Of a stretch of 64,000 nucleotides of DNA, positions 61,249 through 64,000 are shown one piece after another. The translations under genes and the position numbers were made by a program. The notes beneath the pieces are model-generated. The model made no database searches and was not told where the DNA came from. It was given only the letters and a program-made list of their open reading frames with translations. How positions within the stretch are numbered: position 1 is the first letter of the stretch; every line of letters starts with the position of its first letter. Origin of the DNA: Bacteroidota bacterium (lineage in GTDB: Bacteria; Bacteroidota; Bacteroidia; Chitinophagales; Chitinophagaceae); NCBI GenBank assembly GCA_005882315.1, contig VBAR01000003.1, forward strand, positions 665,931 to 729,930. The letters are read 5' to 3'.

Positions 61249-64000
61249 TTTCTAAGAGTTTTATAAGTACGGTTATTGTAACCTTCAAAGTAAATTATCA
61301 CTTTCATTTGCGGGTCCCAACAGGCGGGATTATATGGATAATTTGGGGTACGAACTCCATACTTGTAAGCATAGGTGTATATGTTCTTTGATCCGAAAGG
61401 AAGGATTAACAATGTATCAGCCTTATCCATTTCGAATTCCACCGTATCATTTTTGTTAGTTAGATAGCCAATATGGTATCCTGAGCCCATTTCCAAGGGG
61501 TGGGATAATTCAACTGTTAATATTGTGCTGTCAATCACAGGACATGGAATTAAACTGTCCTTAAAAATGCCTTTGTTAAGGATTGTTTGTTCTAATGCGC
61601 CTCGCATGGAGGACCAAATGGCGGGGTCATCAAAAAATGTTGGACTAAACAGATCCCAAATTGGACGAAGGTCCATGAGAATCGGAACCTCTTCTCCCTG
61701 TTGCAATGACCAGGATTGACCGGTAGACATGCTTCCGCCAAAGGTGCCAAATCTCACATGTTGTGCATCAGTTGTTTTGCTGCCTGATGTAGAAAACTGT
61801 TGAGAATAACCAATGGAACCGCCTAACGAGAGACCTTCGATTATGCCTTCTGCTTTCGCTTCTATAGCCAGGGACCTGGACTGGGCGCTGTCACGATCGG
61901 TAAATTTTGAAGTTACTTCCAGGAATGCCATGCCACCATAAGTGATAGCATACGCATAATGCGTACCGAACTCTTTAACGAATCCCCAATAGTCGGGGAT
62001 CAGTCCATTGACAAAATCATTGCGAAGCCTGCTGACAGCATTCCTGAATCCGTTCGATAGTAGCATTGTGCCCTTATCAAGTACAAGGGCATATTTCCCC
62101 ACTACAGTTCTTGCAACAGATTTTGAATAACCTCCGCTAAATGCCTGGCTTTGTTCCTGCTGATACCGCACATTTTCTGAAAAAGAAAATACCTCAGGTA
62201 CCCCCACATTGGCGCCGACATTAATTCCCCAGCCATTAGAATATTCCATTGTAGAATCTGCCGTAAAAGATTTCATTTTCTCAATACCTACATTATCGTT
62301 GCGATATAATAATCCACTGGGAACGATAATACGGTTATCGGTGGTATAATAATCGTAGCTGCCTTCTTTCGGGTAGGCAAAGATCTCTTTAAAACTATAA
62401 ATATCTTTTTGAAAGTTGGTGGGATCCATTGTCAGGATATTATAGCCAACAAAATTGGCTTTGCTCAGTGCGGGTCGTTGATCCTGACTGAATGTGCCTC
62501 CCCATGCGATCTTATCTCCAAATGAAGATTCCTTCACCTGAGGTCTTACCAGTTGCAAGGGCAAACTTGCAATGTTGATATCCTGCGGATAAATGGTGAC
62601 TCCCGTTTGGTTGGCCGTCACAGTTGCATTACCATCGATATATGCCCAGTCTTCATTAGTAAATCGTTTTATTAATGAAGAATCGGATGCACTGAGCTCG
62701 GTTTTCTTTTTGAAAGTGGAAAACTTGCTTTTGGTCATTGTGAAAAAACTGTTCGCACTGTCAGCGCTATTGTCCACATACAAAATATACACTGAATCCT
62801 GGATCATATCCATAATGGTATACACGGGAGCTGCTGAATAGTTGCCATGGACATTTGCGAAGTGGGAAGTATCACTTATTTCTATTCGTTTAGGTGGTGT
62901 TTGTCCTTCTGCCAGCCAATGACCAGATGCACTGATTCGATTGAGCATTGTAAAGTCATCGACGGCATAGATATCATTTGAGTATAGAAAGGCAATTGAA
63001 TTCAACATACTGTCCTGCCTGAGGATAAAACCGCGGAAATCTGAGTAACGTGGTATGTCGATACAAAAAGTCTGTTGAAGCCCTCCCGGTTTACCACTAC
63101 AAATAACTATCGTATCATTTGAACTTGTTACAAAATTGAGTGCAATGATATGGCTACCATTATAGGTGCCAAACATCCGCCTGATCGAGCGATCTTTTAT
63201 CGGCAACGAATCGATCGTGGTTGCTGGCGGCAGTGAAGGATTTTTCATAAAATCACGAAAACGGCCTGAGACGATCGGGAAATTTGTTGTATCAAAACCA
63301 CTTGTGATAAAAATATTTTTTGATATTGCTTGCGTATATGCAAAGGAGGTATCGCTTAAAGACCCATTTTTTGTTTTTGCGAGTATAGGTATAAGAGGCC
63401 CTGCCCCCATCGGATTTTTGTTGATCAGCAATGAAACAATCTCAGTGGATAAATGTGACTTAGTGTCGTCATTCATATAAACGTAATAGTTGCCGTGTGC
63501 CACACCGGCATAAGGAGTAACAGAGATATCCGGGCTTGTGTAAAAAAAAGATTCCGTTTCAGAAGTAAAAAAGGAATAACCATTCAAGCCGGTGAATAAT
63601 GAATCGTCGGCAACAATGCCTTTACGTGGCGCTCCATAATTCAATGACGTTTTTTGCATTTCCGGCACTGTTAGTTTTTTATGCCATAACCGCAATGTTG
63701 CTATGCTGAACTGCAAATCTTCATTCTCTTCATCACCAATACGAAGTTCGTTCTTGAAATCATAGCGTGGACCATACCTTACTTTTGCCAACGATGACTT
63801 AGGTGTTATTTTTTTCTGGTCACAATAAAAATCTGTACGATCCTTTTGTGTTACAAATACTAACTGGTGAAAATTTGCATCCTTGTATGGTAAAAACCAG
63901 GCTGCAGTGGTGATTCCATTTGAAAAATGAATAGTACTCAGATCAGATTTTATTGAAACACTGTATTGTTGTTGTACGTCATTACCATTTAGAAGAATTG
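61245..64000 (-). CDS. LamG-MACPF pore-forming protein, 5' end beyond window
   Basis: The frame stays open to the window edge, giving about 917 visible residues; the TTG at 63791 is not a real start. The N-terminal visible part is LamG-like: WFLPYKDANFHQLVFVTQKD at positions just inside the edge, then LRIGDEENEDLQFSIATLRL and WHKKLTVPEMQ. A middle region of about 350 residues has no recognised domain, though its strands could form a propeller. The C-terminal part is a MACPF domain: the signature FGTHYAYAITYGG lies at 61932-61970, followed by glycine-rich strands (EGLSLGGSIGYSQQF) and a final beta domain. MACPF proteins insert oligomeric pores into membranes. The export signal should lie outside the window. 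Confidence 0.82.
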   Translation of the reverse strand, partial: ILLNGNDVQQQYSVSIKSDLSTIHFSNGITTAAWFLPYKDANFHQLVFVTQKDRTDFYCDQKKITPKSSLAKVRYGPRYDFKNELRIGDEENEDLQFSIATLRLWHKKLTVPEMQKTSLNYGAPRKGIVADDSLFTGLNGYSFFTSETESFFYTSPDISVTPYAGVAHGNYYVYMNDDTKSHLSTEIVSLLINKNPMGAGPLIPILAKTKNGSLSDTSFAYTQAISKNIFITSGFDTTNFPIVSGRFRDFMKNPSLPPATTIDSLPIKDRSIRRMFGTYNGSHIIALNFVTSSNDTIVICSGKPGGLQQTFCIDIPRYSDFRGFILRQDSMLNSIAFLYSNDIYAVDDFTMLNRISASGHWLAEGQTPPKRIEISDTSHFANVHGNYSAAPVYTIMDMIQDSVYILYVDNSADSANSFFTMTKSKFSTFKKKTELSASDSSLIKRFTNEDWAYIDGNATVTANQTGVTIYPQDINIASLPLQLVRPQVKESSFGDKIAWGGTFSQDQRPALSKANFVGYNILTMDPTNFQKDIYSFKEIFAYPKEGSYDYYTTDNRIIVPSGLLYRNDNVGIEKMKSFTADSTMEYSNGWGINVGANVGVPEVFSFSENVRYQQEQSQAFSGGYSKSVARTVVGKYALVLDKGTMLLSNGFRNAVSRLRNDFVNGLIPDYWGFVKEFGTHYAYAITYGGMAFLEVTSKFTDRDSAQSRSLAIEAKAEGIIEGLSLGGSIGYSQQFSTSGSKTTDAQHVRFGTFGGSMSTGQSWSLQQGEEVPILMDLRPIWDLFSPTFFDDPAIWSSMRGALEQTILNKGIFKDSLIPCPVIDSTILTVELSHPLEMGSGYHIGYLTNKNDTVEFEMDKADTLLILPFGSKNIYTYAYKYGVRTPNYPYNPACWDPQMKVIIYFEGYNNRTYKTLRK

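Noticed and set aside
63700-63791. TTG at 63791 as the start of the MACPF protein
   Set aside because: The frame stays open to the window edge, and the residues upstream complete a LamG-like domain, so the gene is cut by the window.
1-64000. CRISPR arrays, tRNA or rRNA genes, transposases, prophage
   Set aside because: I looked for regular spaced repeats, tRNA arms, rRNA blocks and phage or IS proteins and found none.

Overview
The window is a continuous piece of a chromosome from a Bacteroidota bacterium, most likely of the family Chitinophagaceae. The taxon is inferred from several signs: TonB-dependent receptors with carboxypeptidase-like N-termini, two DUF5686 proteins, many short lipoproteins, the zinc-less (C-minus) form of ribosomal protein L36, and promoters of the Bacteroidota type (-33 TTG, about 19 bases, -7 TAnnTTTG). 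I see no tRNA, rRNA, CRISPR array, transposase or prophage. Coding density is high on both strands.

Layout. 1-900: the end of a ribosomal-protein cluster (infA, rpmJ) and a conserved hypothetical gene. 936-7683: a seven-gene drug-export operon read on the minus strand (TetR regulator, TolC-like channel, HlyD-like adaptor, two ABC ATPases, two ABC-2 permeases) with a tandem-palindrome operator at the regulator's start. 7845-17508: mixed metabolism (NmrA-like protein, homogentisate dioxygenase, Nudix hydrolase, phosphoesterase, VOC protein, Tat-exported HisC-like aminotransferase, PD40 propeller, TPR lipoprotein, Rpe, methyltransferase). 17555-25617: envelope genes (TonB-dependent receptor, hemerythrin, two tandem DUF5686 proteins). 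25941-33714: PhoH, a crcB-ppa fluoride-tolerance pair, lipoproteins, a sulfite-exporter-like protein, a cytosolic NlpC/P60 peptidase, an ECF sigma factor with a membrane partner, DoxX, and a MurC-like ligase. 33888-44092: a di-haem peroxidase, a TonB-dependent receptor, a run of small lipoproteins separated by copies of a short repeat, a stand-alone PAS protein and an AsmA-like protein. 44396-53896: an arginase-family enzyme, a radical SAM protein, two transporters, an SDR, a TonB-like protein, FolC and a Nudix hydrolase. 53911-59645: an alpha/beta hydrolase, then an amidase, amidohydrolase and Omp85-barrel operon that looks like periplasmic amide or peptide scavenging.

The most unusual part is the right end (59887-64000, minus strand). 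A large protein with a LamG-like N-terminal domain and a C-terminal MACPF (perforin) domain runs off the window. Its stop overlaps by 4 bases the start of a second gene. That gene encodes a protein with a signal peptide and a nucleic-acid/nucleotide deaminase core (HAE and PCxxC zinc motifs). The deaminase also carries a basic stretch resembling a bipartite nuclear localisation signal. Read together, this suggests a two-part toxin: a pore former with a binding domain, co-translated with a deaminase effector. This is inference; no immunity gene is visible in the window.

Intergenic regions hold several families of short dispersed or hairpin-forming repeats, listed separately.
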